In this document: positions 33,538-41,395 of the stretch, one piece after another
How positions within the stretch are numbered: position 1 is the first letter of the stretch
How the letters are laid out: every line of letters begins with the position of its first letter
DNA from: Nonomuraea ceibae
Lineage (GTDB): Bacteria; Actinomycetota; Actinomycetes; Streptosporangiales; Streptosporangiaceae
Length of the DNA: 64,000 bases
Direction: 5' to 3'
Assembly (NCBI RefSeq): GCF_019396325.1
Contig: NZ_JAHKRO010000029.1
Coordinates: forward strand, 1 to 64,000
Position numbers and translations under genes: made by a program
The notes under the pieces: model-generated
Database searches by the model: none
Told to the model about the DNA's origin: nothing
What the model saw: only the letters and a program-made list of their open reading frames with translations

Positions 33538-33570
33538 ATGGCGACGTATACCGATCGTTCTATCTATTGG
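33526..33570. promoter_or_regulatory. pair of TTCTATCTA operator repeats
   Basis: CCATTCTATCTAATGG (33526-33541, with a CCATT/AATGG inverted repeat) and GTTCTATCTATTGG (33557-33570) share TTCTATCTAnTGG in direct orientation between the divergent TetR and MFS genes. They are probably the repressor's binding sites. Confidence 0.6.
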
Positions 33571-33577
33571 AGCTGCC

Positions 33578-34957
33578 ATGCCCCGCGCGGGCACCCTTCC
33601 CACCGTGCTGACCGGTGTGTTCGTCACGATCCTCGACTTCTTCATCGTCAACGTCGCCATCCCCGCCATCCAGCGTGACCTGCACGCCGGAGCCGCCGAG
33701 GTCGAGTGGATCGTCGCCGGCTACGGCCTGGCCTACGGGTCCGGCCTGATCCTCGGCGGACGGCTCGGCGACCTGTTCGGCCGCCGCCGCGTGTTCGCCA
33801 TCGGGCTGGCCCTGTTCACGCTCGCCTCGCTGGCGTGCGGCCTGGCCCCCGACGCCGGCACGCTCATCGCCGCCCGCGTCGCCCAGGGGCTGGCCGCTGC
33901 GGCGCTCACCCCGCAGGTGCTCGCCATCCTGCGCACCGCCTACAGCGGCGCCGCCCAGGCCAGGGCCCTCAACGCCTACGCGCTGACCATGGGGCTGGCC
34001 GCGGTGTTCGGGCAGCTCATCGGCGGCGTGCTGATCCAGGCCGACCTGTTCGGGCTCGGCTGGCGGGCCTGCTTCCTGATCAACGTGCCGATCGGCGTGG
34101 CGGCGCTCGCGCTGACCCGCGCCGTGGTGCCCGAGAGCCGCGCCGGCACGGCCGCGCGGCTCGACCTGGGCGGGGCCGCCCTGGTCACCGGCGCGCTGGT
34201 GGCGACCCTGCTGCCGCTGATCGAGGGCCGCGAACAGGGCTGGCCGCTGTGGACGTGGCTGTCGCCGTTCGTCGCGCTCGCGCTCTTCACCTCCTACGGC
34301 CGGCGCCGGCACGCCTCGCCGCTGATCGACCTGGCCCTGTTCCGCGAGCGGGCGTTCACCGCCGGCCTGCTGACCCAGCTCGCCTTCACCATGGGCATGG
34401 CCGCGTACTTCCTGATCTTCGCCCTGTACGTGCAGGGCGCGGCCGGGCTGGACGCGCTGGAGGCCGGGCTGGTCTTCACGCCGATCGGGCTCGGCTATCT
34501 GGCGGCCTCGCGGCTCGCGCCCAGGTTCGTCGCGCGGCTCGGCCGTCAGGCGATCGCGGTGGGCGGGCTGACCAGGGCGGTCGCCCTCACCGTGCTGTTC
34601 GCCGCCGTGGCGGCGCAGGTGCCGCTCGGGTGGCTGGTGCCGATCCTGGCCGTGGACGGGTTCGGCATGGGGCTGGGGCTCGCGCCGATCATGGGCACGG
34701 TGCTGGCCGGGGTCGCGCCCCGCCACGCCGGGTCCGCGGCCGGGGTGCTGACGACGGTCCAGCAGGTCGGGGCCGCGCTCGGCGTCGGGATCGTCGGAAT
34801 CGTCTTCTACGGCGGCCTGGCGGGCGGGGTGAGCCAGGCGTTCCAGCACGGGCTGATCTACGTGATCGCCGTGGCGCTGGCCGTCGCCGGGCTCGTCCAG
34901 CTCCTCCCCCGCCCGCAGCGCGCCCGTCCTCCCGTGGCGCAGCAGGCGGCCCGCTGA
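33578..34957 (+). CDS. DHA2-type MFS drug exporter (14 TM)
   Basis: The 459-residue protein has about 14 hydrophobic segments, with the first helix TVLTGVFVTILDFFIVNVAIP containing the Asp typical of DHA2 pumps. Loop 2-3 is GGRLGDLFGRRRVF and motif C lies near FGQLIGGVLI. TTGGAG precedes the ATG by 5 bases. It is expected to export drugs or dyes using the proton gradient, under control of the divergent TetR. Confidence 0.9.
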   Translation: MPRAGTLPTVLTGVFVTILDFFIVNVAIPAIQRDLHAGAAEVEWIVAGYGLAYGSGLILGGRLGDLFGRRRVFAIGLALFTLASLACGLAPDAGTLIAARVAQGLAAAALTPQVLAILRTAYSGAAQARALNAYALTMGLAAVFGQLIGGVLIQADLFGLGWRACFLINVPIGVAALALTRAVVPESRAGTAARLDLGGAALVTGALVATLLPLIEGREQGWPLWTWLSPFVALALFTSYGRRRHASPLIDLALFRERAFTAGLLTQLAFTMGMAAYFLIFALYVQGAAGLDALEAGLVFTPIGLGYLAASRLAPRFVARLGRQAIAVGGLTRAVALTVLFAAVAAQVPLGWLVPILAVDGFGMGLGLAPIMGTVLAGVAPRHAGSAAGVLTTVQQVGAALGVGIVGIVFYGGLAGGVSQAFQHGLIYVIAVALAVAGLVQLLPRPQRARPPVAQQAAR

Positions 34958-34963
34958 CCGGCG

Positions 34964-35818
34964 CTACGCGGCCGGGGTGAAGTCGGCCCGGTGGTCGGCG
35001 GCCCACTCGGCGAGCGTGCGCGCCGGCCGGCCGAGCACCCGCTCAACGTCGGGCAGCACCGCGGGCGGCTCCTCGGCGTACTCGGCCTGGTAGCCGAGCA
35101 GGTACTCGGCGATCTCGGCCGGGATGCCCGCGGTGATGCAGGCGGCGCGCGCCTGCCCGTACGTGAGCGGCTCGAAGCGCAGGGTCCGGCCGAGCCCGTC
35201 GCCGATGGCGGCGGCCTGCTCGCGATGGCTGAGCGCCTGCGGGCCGCTCAGCGAGTACGCGCGACCGGCGTGCCCGTCCTCCAGCAGGGCGGCGACGGCG
35301 ACCTCGGCGATGTCGGCCTCGTGGATCGGCACGCCCAGCGCGTCGGGGAAGGCGCTGCGCACCACGCCCTCGGCCCGGATCGACGGCGCCCACAGGTCCA
35401 GCTTGTTGGCGGCGAACTCGCCCGGCCGCACGTGCGTCCATTCCAGGCCGGACGCCTCGACGGCCTCCTCCACCTCGAGCAGCATCTCGTAGCTGCCGGG
35501 CCGCCGGACCGTGACCGCCACGCCGGTCATCGTCACCACGCGGGTCACCCCGGCCTCGGCCGCCCGCCGGGCGAAGGCGCGGGCCTGCTCGGCCGCGGTC
35601 TCGGGGGCGAGCATGCCGGCCAGGTAGTAGACCCGGTCCACGCCGTCGAGCGCCGCCGCCGCGCCGGCGAGGTCCCCGGCCACCAGCTCCACGCCGTCGG
35701 GCAGCGCGGCGCCCGCCGGGTTGCGCGTCAGGGCCCGGACGCGCTGCCCGGCCCGCAGCAGGCGGTCGACCACGATGCGCCCGACCGTGCCCGTCGCGCC
35801 GGTCACGAGGATCGTCAT
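34964..35818 (-). CDS. NmrA-like NAD(P)-binding reductase
   Basis: The 284-residue atypical SDR begins MTILVTGATGTVGRIVVDRL (GxxGxxG NADP-binding motif) and has LEWTHVRPGEFAANKL in the place of the usual YxxxK helix. This points to the NmrA/QOR2-like group that senses or reduces using NADP(H). It converges on the MFS gene with a 6-base gap. Confidence 0.86.
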   Translation of the reverse strand: MTILVTGATGTVGRIVVDRLLRAGQRVRALTRNPAGAALPDGVELVAGDLAGAAAALDGVDRVYYLAGMLAPETAAEQARAFARRAAEAGVTRVVTMTGVAVTVRRPGSYEMLLEVEEAVEASGLEWTHVRPGEFAANKLDLWAPSIRAEGVVRSAFPDALGVPIHEADIAEVAVAALLEDGHAGRAYSLSGPQALSHREQAAAIGDGLGRTLRFEPLTYGQARAACITAGIPAEIAEYLLGYQAEYAEEPPAVLPDVERVLGRPARTLAEWAADHRADFTPAA

Positions 35819-35986
35819 AGCTGTGCTCCGTTCGTCGATGGCGCCGAGAGTCCCCTCGGCGGACGGCCGGGGGCCGCCGATCGAGCGCCGAGGCTAGCCG
35901 CGCCGATCGCCGTCGCGCACCTCGGCTCACGTCTCATTTGGCAGCTCAGCGCGCGTGCGCGCGGATCATGGAGGAGGATCTGCGTC

Positions 35987-36325
35987 ATGGAGGCACTCGC
36001 CCGGCGTCTGGTCCCTGATGAGCTGTGGGAGGCGGTCCGTCCGCTGGTGCCGGAGCCGCCGCCCCGCCGCCAGGGCGGCGGCCGGGCCGCCGCCGACGCG
36101 CGCACGGTCATGACGGCGGTCGTGTACGTGGTCACGAGCGGCTGCGCGTGGCAGCACCTGCCGGCGGCGTTCGGCGTCACCGTGCCCACGGCGCATCGCT
36201 GGTTCACCCGCTGGACCAGGGCCGGTCTGTGGCAGCGGCTGTGCGAGGCCACGGCGGGCGATCCCGCGCTGGCCGACTGGACGCGGGTGATCCGTGACTG
36301 CGCGTCATCACGTGTTTACGACTGA
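35987..36325 (+). pseudogene. IS5-family transposase N-terminal remnant
   Basis: The 112 codons encode the DUF4096-like N-terminal domain of IS5-type transposases (VPDELWEAVRPLVPEP, VVYVVTSGCAWQHLPAAFG, HRWFTRWTRAGLWQRL). The DDE catalytic half that should follow is missing, and the frame ends in an unrelated stop. No flanking inverted repeats or target duplication were seen. This is an inactive insertion-sequence fragment between the NmrA-like gene and the carbohydrate locus. Confidence 0.8.
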
Positions 36326-36351
36326 AAAATCACCAAAAGAGACGTGGCCCG

Positions 36352-37536
36352 TCACCGCGCCGCCGTGAGCAGATCCAGCGGGAAGGCGGCGGCGAGCGCC
36401 CGGTAGCCGGCCGGGTTGAGGTGCAGGTGATCGCCCTCGTCGTAGGCCGGGCGCAGCCTCCGGGGGTCCGCCGGGTCGCGGGCCGCCCGGTCGAAGTCCA
36501 CCACCGCGTCGAACGCGCCGCCGCCGCGTATCCAGGCGTTGACCTCCTGCCGGGCGGCCTCGCGGTGGCCGTCCGGATCGTCGTACGGGACGTGGCCGCC
36601 GAACGGCGTGAGCGTGGCGCCGTACACGAGCATGCCGCGCGCCTGGGCGCGCACGACGATCTGGTGGTAGGCGGCGATCAGCTCGCCGGTGACGTCCTTC
36701 TGCGCGTCCGGGGCGGGCGGGGCGGTGCCGAGGTCGTTGACGCCTTCGAAGACGAGCAACCGGTCGACGCCGCTCTGCGCGAGCACGTCGCGGTCGAGGC
36801 GGGACAGCGCGGCGGGGCCGAGGCCGTCGGCGAGCACCCGGTTGCCGCCCGCCGCCTGGTTGACGACGGCGGCGGCCGCGCCCGGCGGCAGCCGGTCGAG
36901 GAGCCGGTCGGGCCAGCGGTCGTCGCCGTTGGTGGTGGAGCCCCGGCCGTCGGTGAGCGAGTCGCCGAGCAGGGCGAGCGCGGAGGCCGTGGACCACGTC
37001 TCGACGCCGCTGAGCAGGTACCAGTGGTCGACGGGCGTGGCGCCGGCCAGGTCGGCGGCGCCTGCCTGGTCGCCGGGAGCGAGGTGGGAGGTGGTGCGGG
37101 AGCCGGGGTGGGAGGTGAGGCCCGCCGCCGGGTGCCCGCCGGCGAGGTGGAGGGTGACGGTGAGCGCGGCGCGCGGCGGCACGTCCAGGTCGAGCGGGTC
37201 GGAGACGACGTGCGCGCCGGGCGGCACGACGGCCGGGGTCCGGCCGTGGAAGGTCACCGGCCGGGACGTGCCCGGCCGGACGGCGCGCTCCCCCGACCGG
37301 CCGTCGCGGGGCAGCGCCAGCAGGACGCGGGTGAGCCGCAGCGGGGCGCCGCCGAACGCGTTGGACAGCCGCAGCCGGATCCTCGGCCCACCGGCGGAGA
37401 CGCGCACGGTCTGCCGCAGCGTGCTGCCCGCGAGGGCGAGGCCGTCGCGCGTGTAGGGGGCGGGCGGCAGGTCGCCCGGTTCGGTGAGCTGGGGGGCCGA
37501 GGCCCAGGTGGTCACCCAGCGGGGCTCGTCCGGCAA
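36352..37536 (-). CDS. SGNH (GDSL-like) hydrolase
   Basis: The 394-residue protein has SGNH block I LALLGDSLTDGRGS, block III in FEGVNDLG and block V DHLHLNPAGY (catalytic Asp/His). An N-terminal beta domain of about 150 residues precedes them. Such enzymes are esterases, often removing acetyl groups from polysaccharides. I chose the TTG at 37536, which has GAGGTG 5 bases upstream; earlier ATGs have none and fall in an AT-rich promoter. No signal peptide is evident. It is divergent from the secreted TIM-barrel gene. Confidence 0.82.
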   Translation of the reverse strand: MPDEPRWVTTWASAPQLTEPGDLPPAPYTRDGLALAGSTLRQTVRVSAGGPRIRLRLSNAFGGAPLRLTRVLLALPRDGRSGERAVRPGTSRPVTFHGRTPAVVPPGAHVVSDPLDLDVPPRAALTVTLHLAGGHPAAGLTSHPGSRTTSHLAPGDQAGAADLAGATPVDHWYLLSGVETWSTASALALLGDSLTDGRGSTTNGDDRWPDRLLDRLPPGAAAAVVNQAAGGNRVLADGLGPAALSRLDRDVLAQSGVDRLLVFEGVNDLGTAPPAPDAQKDVTGELIAAYHQIVVRAQARGMLVYGATLTPFGGHVPYDDPDGHREAARQEVNAWIRGGGAFDAVVDFDRAARDPADPRRLRPAYDEGDHLHLNPAGYRALAAAFPLDLLTAAR

Positions 37537-37546
37537 GCCGGCACCT

Positions 37547-37558
37547 CGAAACTTTTCG
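37547..37558. promoter_or_regulatory. CGAAA-CT-TTTCG palindrome before the SGNH gene
   Basis: CGAAACTTTTCG sits at the ribosome-binding region of the SGNH hydrolase gene. It resembles the GAAA-N-TTTC dyads near the LPMO and I36 genes and could be an operator of a shared sugar regulator. Confidence 0.3.
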
Positions 37559-37737
37559 GGGGATGGGTCCGCAGCAGCATACAAGCCGCATGTCAGGCGA
37601 TTGAAACATTTCTGTCGGCGGCCGCTCTTATGTCGCCTGCCGTGCAGGAGGGAATTCACGCCATTTTTATTCCGGAAACCTCCCGTTATTGTTGCGCCAT
37701 TCCTGGGCGCTCTGCCCGGACATTCCTTCCTCCGACC

Positions 37738-37749
37738 GTGATTCATTCC
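37738..37749. promoter_or_regulatory. variant of the GGAATGAATTCAT operator
   Basis: Read on the minus strand the sequence is GGAATGAATCAC, close to the GGAATGAATTCAT found at 40003 and 51018. It lies 17 bases before the start of the secreted TIM-barrel gene. Confidence 0.35.
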
Positions 37750-37766
37750 TATGGAGGTGGCCTCCC

Positions 37767-39977
37767 ATGCCTTTACGGTTCTCGCGGATCTCCGGCGGGC
37801 TGCTGCTCGCCCTGACCGGGGTCGCGGCCCTGCCGCCGCCCGCCGCCGGCGCCGTCGAACCCCCCTCGGTGGTGATCGACTCCGCCGAGACGGCTCCCGG
37901 CGTCGTCCGCCTGGCCGGGCGATTCACCGGCGCGTACGACGTGACCCTCGTCGTCGGCGGCGAGCGGATCGAACGGGCCCGCGTCAGCGACCCCGACGCC
38001 GACGACACCGGCACCTGGTCCTACGACCTGGACACCCGCGACCTGCACGGGGACGTCGAGGTCTACGCCAGGGCGAGCGACGCCCGCACCCGCTACGGCG
38101 TGTGGTCGCGGCCGACGACGCTGCGGCTGGACGACCCGGCGGCCCGCGCGCCCGAGGTGGCGATCACCGCGCCCGCCGACGGCGCCCGGCTCTCCAAACC
38201 CACCCCGATCCGCGTGGACGTGCGGGACCACGACGTGCGCACGGTGCGGGTGCGGGTCAACGGCGGGCCGTGGACGCGCGCCACCGGCGCGGCCGGGCGC
38301 TACACGGCGCTGCTGACCCCCTCCCACCACGGTGACGTGGCGGCGAGCCTGGAGGCCGAGGCGGTGGACGCGCGCGGCCACGTGTCCCGGTCCGCGACCA
38401 GGTACGTGCTGCTGGGCACGGCCGAGAAGGAACGGCCGGTGCCGCACCGGCAGGACCGGGCGATGTGGATCTGGGAGAAGGCCTCCTACAACCTGGTGCT
38501 CAACCCGGGCTCGCGCCGCCTGCTGGAGACCGTCCTCGACCCTGGCTCGACGATCTACCTGGGCGTGGACGTCCACGCCGGGCGCGACGTGATCGAGGAC
38601 GCCCGGCCCCGGCTGCGCGACTTCGTGGCCTGGGCGCACCGCCGCGGCATGCGGGTGCACGCCACCGTCGCCGGCGGCACCCGGCCGCCGTACCTGGGGG
38701 CGCTGCCCCGCTACCGCGACCGCGCGGTGCGGGAGATGGAGCGGGTGCTGAACTACAACCTGTCCTCCGCGCCCGAGCAGCGCTTCGACGGGATCAACGT
38801 GGACATCGAGCCGTACATCCTGCCGTGGTTCGCCAGCGCCAAGCCGGAGCCGCAGATCCAGTGGCTGGACACGCTGCGGGCGATGATCGCCCGACGGGAC
38901 GCCTCCGGCCAGCCGCTGCTGTTCGGGCCGGCGGTGCCCCGCTGGCTGGACGTGTCGGCGTGCTGCACGGCCGTCCCGTACGGCGGCGTCACCCGGCCGC
39001 TGTCGGAGCACGTGCAGGACCTGTCCGACTACATCGCGATCATGGACTACCGCGACACGGCCGACGGGAGCGCGGGCATCATCGCGCAGGCCGCCGGCGA
39101 GCTGGCCTACGCCGAGCGCATCGGCAAGCCGCTGTCGGTCGTGGTCGGGGTCGAGACGCTCGACATCGCCACCAGCGGCGACCCTTCCAGCATCACCTTC
39201 CGCGAGGAGGGCAGGGACGCCCTGGAGGCCGAGCTGGCCAAGGTCTACACGGCGTTCTCGGCGAGCCCGGCCTTCGCCGGGGTGGCGCTGCACCACTACG
39301 ACTCCTACCGCGAGCTGCCCACGGTCTGGGGGCCGTCGGCCCGGTGGCCGGACCCGCCGGCCGACGCGGGCCCGCCGACCGGCGTGGCCTCCCCGCCGAC
39401 GGCCACGGCGTTCGAGCACGCCACGGTCGACCTGGCCTACGGCCGGGCCGGCGACGACACGGAGGTGGCCTTCTACGAGGTGCACCGGTCGGCGCGGGCG
39501 GGCTTCACGCCGGGGGCGGACACGCTCGCCGGGCGGGCGCGCGGCCTGACGCACACCGACACGGGGCTGCTGCCGGGCACCGCCTACCACTACCGGGTCG
39601 TCCCGGTGGACGTGGCCGGGAACCGCGGCCCCGCCTCCGCCCCGGTGACGGTGACGACGGGCGGCACCGGCCTGCGCCCGGCGGTGGTGGAGTCGATGGC
39701 GGTCACGCTGGAGAACGGCGTGGCGCGGGTGCGGCTGCGCGTGGTGGACCAGGAGACCGGGGAGCCGGTGGCCGCCACCGTGCGGGGCCGGTTCACCTTC
39801 TCCGCCGGCCGGTACGTGACGGTGACCGCCGACGCCGGCGGATGGGCCACGGCCACGTCGGAGACGCTGAAGCAGGCGACGGGCGAGACCGGCTTCGCCG
39901 TGCACCGTCTGACGGCCCCGGACCGCTACTGGGCCGGCGCCTATGACCGCGACCGGGACGTCACCGCGTCCTGGTGA
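37767..39977 (+). CDS. secreted multi-domain TIM-barrel protein (glycosidase-like)
   Basis: The 736-residue protein has, in order, a signal peptide (LLLALTGVAALPPPAAGA), two Ig-like domains (about 35-125 and 128-215), a TIM barrel (about 235-515), an Fn3 domain (about 535-615) and a C-terminal beta domain. The barrel motif FDGINVDIEPY (about 340-350) resembles the GH18 signature DGxDxDxE but has Asn for the first inner Asp; the Glu is kept. I cannot assign it to a known glycosidase family. GGAGGTGG lies 6 bases before the ATG. It is probably the extracellular enzyme or binding protein of the carbohydrate locus. Confidence 0.78.
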   Translation: MPLRFSRISGGLLLALTGVAALPPPAAGAVEPPSVVIDSAETAPGVVRLAGRFTGAYDVTLVVGGERIERARVSDPDADDTGTWSYDLDTRDLHGDVEVYARASDARTRYGVWSRPTTLRLDDPAARAPEVAITAPADGARLSKPTPIRVDVRDHDVRTVRVRVNGGPWTRATGAAGRYTALLTPSHHGDVAASLEAEAVDARGHVSRSATRYVLLGTAEKERPVPHRQDRAMWIWEKASYNLVLNPGSRRLLETVLDPGSTIYLGVDVHAGRDVIEDARPRLRDFVAWAHRRGMRVHATVAGGTRPPYLGALPRYRDRAVREMERVLNYNLSSAPEQRFDGINVDIEPYILPWFASAKPEPQIQWLDTLRAMIARRDASGQPLLFGPAVPRWLDVSACCTAVPYGGVTRPLSEHVQDLSDYIAIMDYRDTADGSAGIIAQAAGELAYAERIGKPLSVVVGVETLDIATSGDPSSITFREEGRDALEAELAKVYTAFSASPAFAGVALHHYDSYRELPTVWGPSARWPDPPADAGPPTGVASPPTATAFEHATVDLAYGRAGDDTEVAFYEVHRSARAGFTPGADTLAGRARGLTHTDTGLLPGTAYHYRVVPVDVAGNRGPASAPVTVTTGGTGLRPAVVESMAVTLENGVARVRLRVVDQETGEPVAATVRGRFTFSAGRYVTVTADAGGWATATSETLKQATGETGFAVHRLTAPDRYWAGAYDRDRDVTASW

Positions 39978-40002
39978 CCCCTGCACGCGCGCCCGCAATA
40001 AA

Positions 40003-40048
40003 GGAATGAATTCATGCTATTTATCGAATGGATAAAGCATGAATTCAG
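40003..40048. promoter_or_regulatory. two GCATGAATTCATGC-type operators before the regulator gene
   Basis: ATGAATTCAT at 40006-40015 (within GGAATGAATTCATGC) and ATGAATTCAG at 40039-40048 (within AGCATGAATTCAGG) are centred 33 bases apart, about three helical turns. A further half-site, ATGAATTC, occurs at 40105 in the coding start. The same palindrome recurs at 50949 and 51021. Confidence 0.75.
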
Positions 40049-40050
40049 GA

Positions 40051-40080
40051 TTGACTTATGGACGGAATATGGCGAAGAAT
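40051..40080 (+). promoter_or_regulatory. leaderless promoter of the GntR/LacI-type regulator
   Basis: TTGACT (40051-40056) and AAGAAT (40075-40080) have an 18-base spacer. The -10 box ends 6 bases before the ATG at 40087, and operator 2 lies immediately upstream of the -35 box. Confidence 0.5.
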
Positions 40081-40086
40081 CCGGTC

Positions 40087-41226
40087 ATGGAGCCATCCGA
40101 TGGAATGAATTCCCTCCCCAGGGGTCGGCGCTTCCGCACCCTCGCCGCCCGCCTGCGGCAGGAGATCGCCCAGGGCCGCTGGCCGGTCGGCGCGAGACTC
40201 CCGACGGAGGCCGAGCTCGCCCGGACCTACGCGGTCGGCGTCAACACCGTGCGCCGCGCCGTGGACCTCCTGGTCGAGGAGGGGCTCGTCCGCCGGCGGC
40301 AGGGGTCGGGCACGTTCGTGGCGAACTCCGTCACGGCCACCCCGGGCGCCGGGCCGCGGCTCATCGGTGCGCTCGTCCCGTCCACCACCTACTACTTCCC
40401 CCGGATCGTCGAGGGCATCGAGCGGGCCGCCACCGCGGCCGGCGTCCGGCTCGTGCTCGCGTGCTCCAACTACGACCCCGCCACCGAGTCGGCCCAGCTC
40501 CAGCAGCTCGTGGACGTCGGCGTCGCCGGCCTGCTGCTGGTGCCCAACCTGCACCTGGCCGCCGACCCCGCCGCGCACCTGGCCAGGCTGCGCACGCTGC
40601 CGGTGCCGTACGTGCTGGTCGAGCGCCGGCCGGCCGACCCCAGGCCGGCCGACCCGACCTCCTACGTCTGCACCGACGTGCCCGGCGGCGGCTACGCGGC
40701 CGTGCAGCACCTGAGCGGGCTCGGCCGCAGCCGGATCGGCTACCTCGGCCGCGTCGGCACCGCGACCTCCGAGCAGGTGTTCGCCGGATTCCGCAGCGCC
40801 GTCGCCGACCTCGGCCTGCCGGAGATCCCGGCGGCCACGGCCCGGCAGGCCGTCTGGACCGGCCCCGACCTGCTCGCCTACGCCAACGCCCTGGTCGCCG
40901 AGAAGGTGCGCGCCGTCGTGTGCCTGGGCGACCGCGAGGCCACCGCCCTGCTGCCCTACCTGCGCCGGGTCGGGCTCACCGTCCCCGACGACATCGCCGT
41001 GGTCGCCTACGACGACGAGGTCGCCGACCTGTCTGAGGTGCCGCTGACGGCCGTGTCGCCGCCCAAGGCCGAGGTCGGCCGCATGGCGACCGAGCTGCTG
41101 CTGCGCCGCATCGAGCTCGGCCCGGCCGCCCCGGTCTGCCGCGTGGTGCTCCAGCCCCGCCTGGCCGTGCGCGCCTCCTGCGGCGCCGCCTCCGGCAGCC
41201 TCGTGGAAGTACGCGTCCCCACCTAG
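40087..41226 (+). CDS. GntR-LacI hybrid transcriptional regulator (AraR-like)
   Basis: The 379-residue protein joins a GntR winged helix (RTLAARLRQEIAQGRWPVG, LPTEAELARTYAVGVNTVRR, GLVRRRQGSGTFV) to a LacI-type sugar-binding domain (IGALVPSTTYYFPRIVEGIE through DDIAVVAYDDEVADL). This architecture, as in AraR, gives sugar-responsive repressors. I prefer the ATG at 40087; the upstream ATG at 40039 lies inside an operator. The gene faces the ABC-transporter operon, and its own promoter carries two copies of the palindrome also found at the far end of the locus. Confidence 0.9.
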   Translation: MEPSDGMNSLPRGRRFRTLAARLRQEIAQGRWPVGARLPTEAELARTYAVGVNTVRRAVDLLVEEGLVRRRQGSGTFVANSVTATPGAGPRLIGALVPSTTYYFPRIVEGIERAATAAGVRLVLACSNYDPATESAQLQQLVDVGVAGLLLVPNLHLAADPAAHLARLRTLPVPYVLVERRPADPRPADPTSYVCTDVPGGGYAAVQHLSGLGRSRIGYLGRVGTATSEQVFAGFRSAVADLGLPEIPAATARQAVWTGPDLLAYANALVAEKVRAVVCLGDREATALLPYLRRVGLTVPDDIAVVAYDDEVADLSEVPLTAVSPPKAEVGRMATELLLRRIELGPAAPVCRVVLQPRLAVRASCGAASGSLVEVRVPT

Positions 41227-41299
41227 AACGCACACCCCCAGAACGCACACCCCCAGAACGCACACCCCCAGAACGCACACCCCCAGAACGCGCACGGTC
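41225..41299. repeat. 15-bp tandem repeat, five copies
   Basis: AGAACGCACACCCCC is repeated perfectly four times with a fifth diverged copy (AGAACGCGCAC...), starting in the stop codon of the regulator gene. It fills half of the 169-base gap before the ABC-transporter operon. Confidence 0.85.
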
Positions 41300-41395
41300 C
41301 GGCAACCGCGCACGCCCCCCGAGAGGCGCGCGCGGTCCCAGGCACGCGCTCGTCCCCTTCACCCCCCTGATCCCCCCTTCGCCCGTGGAGGACCC

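Noticed and set aside
37773-39998. 741-codon minus-strand frame opposite the secreted TIM-barrel gene
   Set aside because: The plus frame has a ribosome binding site, signal peptide and domains; the minus frame has none.
40039-40086. Upstream ATG starts for the GntR/LacI regulator
   Set aside because: The ATG at 40039 lies within operator 2 and before the -35/-10 pair; the ATG at 40087 fits a leaderless start.
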